DNA of 64,000 bases from an uncultured Alphaproteobacteria bacterium (lineage in GTDB: Bacteria > Pseudomonadota > Alphaproteobacteria > RF32 > CAG-239), in the NCBI GenBank assembly GCA_949282205.1, contig CASDOS010000014.1, forward strand, positions 1 through 64,000, given 5' to 3'. This document shows, in pieces, positions 62,680-64,000 of this stretch. The notes below the pieces were generated by a model. It ran no database searches and was not told the DNA's origin. It worked only from the letters and a program-made list of their open reading frames with translations. Made by a program: the position numbers and the translations under genes. Position 1 is the first letter of the stretch. Every line of letters begins with the position of its first letter.

Positions 62680-64000
62680 ATGAAAGCTGATGTTTATAGT
62701 GCTTTTTTAACCAATAAAGTTAAGGTGTTTGCGATAAACAAAGATATTCACCCCTTTGTCTTGCCTCGCAAAATCATGCGGAAAGTCGCACCCTTTTTAA
62801 TCGCTTCCGCAATGACTTTTACCGCTTGTGCTCCTAAAGGAAATCAAAATATCGATAATCAACCGAAATCCTCCGACGGGATTAATTTTACCGAAATTTA
62901 CCATGAAGTTATTGATAAATATAACTTGACGGCTCTTAAAGATAAAGAACCTTTTTCTCAAAACGAAATCAACGATATGATTATTCATAATAATCCGCCC
63001 GAGTTTGTTGATTACAATTTTAATCATTGTCCAGAAAACCTTGATAATTTCTGGGAAATTGTGAAAAACGGTATTCAGGCGACTAAAGATGTGCAAAAAA
63101 GTAATCTACTTAATTATAAACAGAAAAAAGAATACCAAATCGTCGCATATAAAATGCTCTCTCAAATGACCCGTGTCAAGGGAACCAGTACTGTCGTCGA
63201 CCTGAGCGATTATAACAACCTAAAAACCTTTCTTTATTTTGAAAAATTGCTTCAATACGGTGATAATTATGAAAAAGTTTTAGAAAAAGATGATGGGCTT
63301 ATTAATGAACAACATGAAGTGTTCGGGCGATATTATAAAGATTATGAATCTTTAGAGCAGAAAGCTCAGAAATTTCCTCATGTCAGAAAATTTGCTTACC
63401 AGCTGTATAATAACGATAATCGCTTTATGATTTCTTACCAAGATAGCGCGCAAGCTAATAAATTAAGTATGCAATTGCTTCATAAATGGATGGAAAAACA
63501 AAATATTACCGACGAAAAATTGTGGTATTTGACAACTGTTGATGAGGATTTTTATGCTAACGGTGTTGCTTATTGGGGATTACGCGGAAATCCTCTTGAG
63601 TTAAGTTTAGGAATTGATCGGCAAGGAAATGTCGGTGAAGGTGCTTTTTCTCCGGTGGGGGCTATCATTATTCATGAATTGCAACATGTTATGCAGAGAA
63701 AACCTGCTTCCAATGAAAGGCCTGAAGATAATCAGAAATCTGATGATGAGGCTGCCTTTATTTCTTCTCCTTATGATAATAGTCTTATCAGTGAGTTGGG
63801 ACCGACACTCTATTCCTTGGCTGTTGAAGATCGCTTATATAAACACCTTAAAGGTATTGATGAAGATAAAATTCTGGATTACGGAAATTTACGTTTCGGT
63901 CGTACTAATGTGAAATTGGGCGAGGTTGCCGTGTGGTTTGCTAAAATGATGGATAAATACCCCGATAACAGTATTGATAAACTTGTTGCTAAAGATGAAG
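62680..64000 (+). CDS. Putative lipoprotein metalloprotease (HELQH), truncated by the window edge
   Basis: The open frame runs 440 codons to the edge without a stop. A lipoprotein-like signal (FLIASAMTFTAC, Cys50) follows an unusual 30-residue N-terminal extension; an internal ATG at 62776 would give a normal signal but lacks a ribosome site, whereas GGGAG precedes 62680. An IIIHELQHVMQ motif (His332, His336) is a zincin HExxH, and an acidic region follows. The family is unknown. It shares only the motif with the 32108 gene. Confidence 0.7.
   Translation, partial: MKADVYSAFLTNKVKVFAINKDIHPFVLPRKIMRKVAPFLIASAMTFTACAPKGNQNIDNQPKSSDGINFTEIYHEVIDKYNLTALKDKEPFSQNEINDMIIHNNPPEFVDYNFNHCPENLDNFWEIVKNGIQATKDVQKSNLLNYKQKKEYQIVAYKMLSQMTRVKGTSTVVDLSDYNNLKTFLYFEKLLQYGDNYEKVLEKDDGLINEQHEVFGRYYKDYESLEQKAQKFPHVRKFAYQLYNNDNRFMISYQDSAQANKLSMQLLHKWMEKQNITDEKLWYLTTVDEDFYANGVAYWGLRGNPLELSLGIDRQGNVGEGAFSPVGAIIIHELQHVMQRKPASNERPEDNQKSDDEAAFISSPYDNSLISELGPTLYSLAVEDRLYKHLKGIDEDKILDYGNLRFGRTNVKLGEVAVWFAKMMDKYPDNSIDKLVAKDE

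Overview
The window looks like chromosome of an AT-rich, Gram-negative, probably host-associated alphaproteobacterium. The support is gene order as much as gene content: yqeY and dnaG together with rpoD close by, a zinc-ribbon/DUF3426 gene next to ftsE-ftsX with YdcF-type and plsC genes after it, hfq-hflX, a full-length sigma-70 with region 1.1, KdsB for LPS core, and an autotransporter barrel. No rRNA or tRNA genes were recognised. The taxonomic assignment is inference from gene order and sequence feel, not from a search.

Layout. 1-4.8 kb: the end of an IS3-like element, then the most striking gene, an exported ubiquitin fused to an autotransporter beta-barrel (minus strand, 308-1471), followed by small orphan membrane proteins and a YbaK-type deacylase. 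4.8-6.2 kb: the rpsF-rpsR-rplI operon. 6.3-9 kb: two orphan genes, each with its own promoter and terminator. 9-18 kb: rpoD, then a 4.3-kb stretch not expected between rpoD and dnaG, holding a 923-residue orphan protein on the opposite strand and a 1.1-kb gene-free region packed with hairpins, then dnaG and yqeY. The hairpins share GNRA-type tetraloops on the minus strand and have covarying stems, which points to a large structured RNA.

18-27 kb: an envelope block with a DUF3426 protein, ftsE, ftsX, a membrane-bound GT2 glycosyltransferase, a YdcF-like protein with a whole WbsX-type domain inserted in it, plsC and hemW. 27-31 kb: two related lipoproteins (one with a Tyr-rich 9-residue repeat), a leucine-rich orphan and dnaJ. 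31-37.6 kb: a DMT-like permease, a HEATH-motif putative metalloprotease, a flavin reductase with a very basic tail, a broken small gene, pepA, the Sua5-type tsaC gene and an HxlR regulator. 37.7-46.7 kb: a pilin-like pair including a 1414-residue PilV-like prepilin, malQ and another pilin-like protein. 46.8-58.7 kb: lysS, a DUF218 protein, two paired glycosyltransferase-like genes, a structured hfq leader, hfq-hflX, a membrane-tethered GH24 lysozyme, a GT-C transferase, kdsB and a histidine phosphatase. 58.7-64 kb: a 17-bp tandem repeat, an IS3 fossil, DUF805 and TIM-barrel genes, and a truncated HELQH-motif lipoprotein at the edge.

Several genes share a theme of building and decorating the cell surface: the autotransporter, the pilin-like adhesin, glycosyltransferases, KdsB, FtsEX, the lysozyme and the lipoproteins. 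Many orphan genes start without a Shine-Dalgarno sequence, while housekeeping genes mostly have one. All functions are read from motifs and remembered family features; no database search was run.
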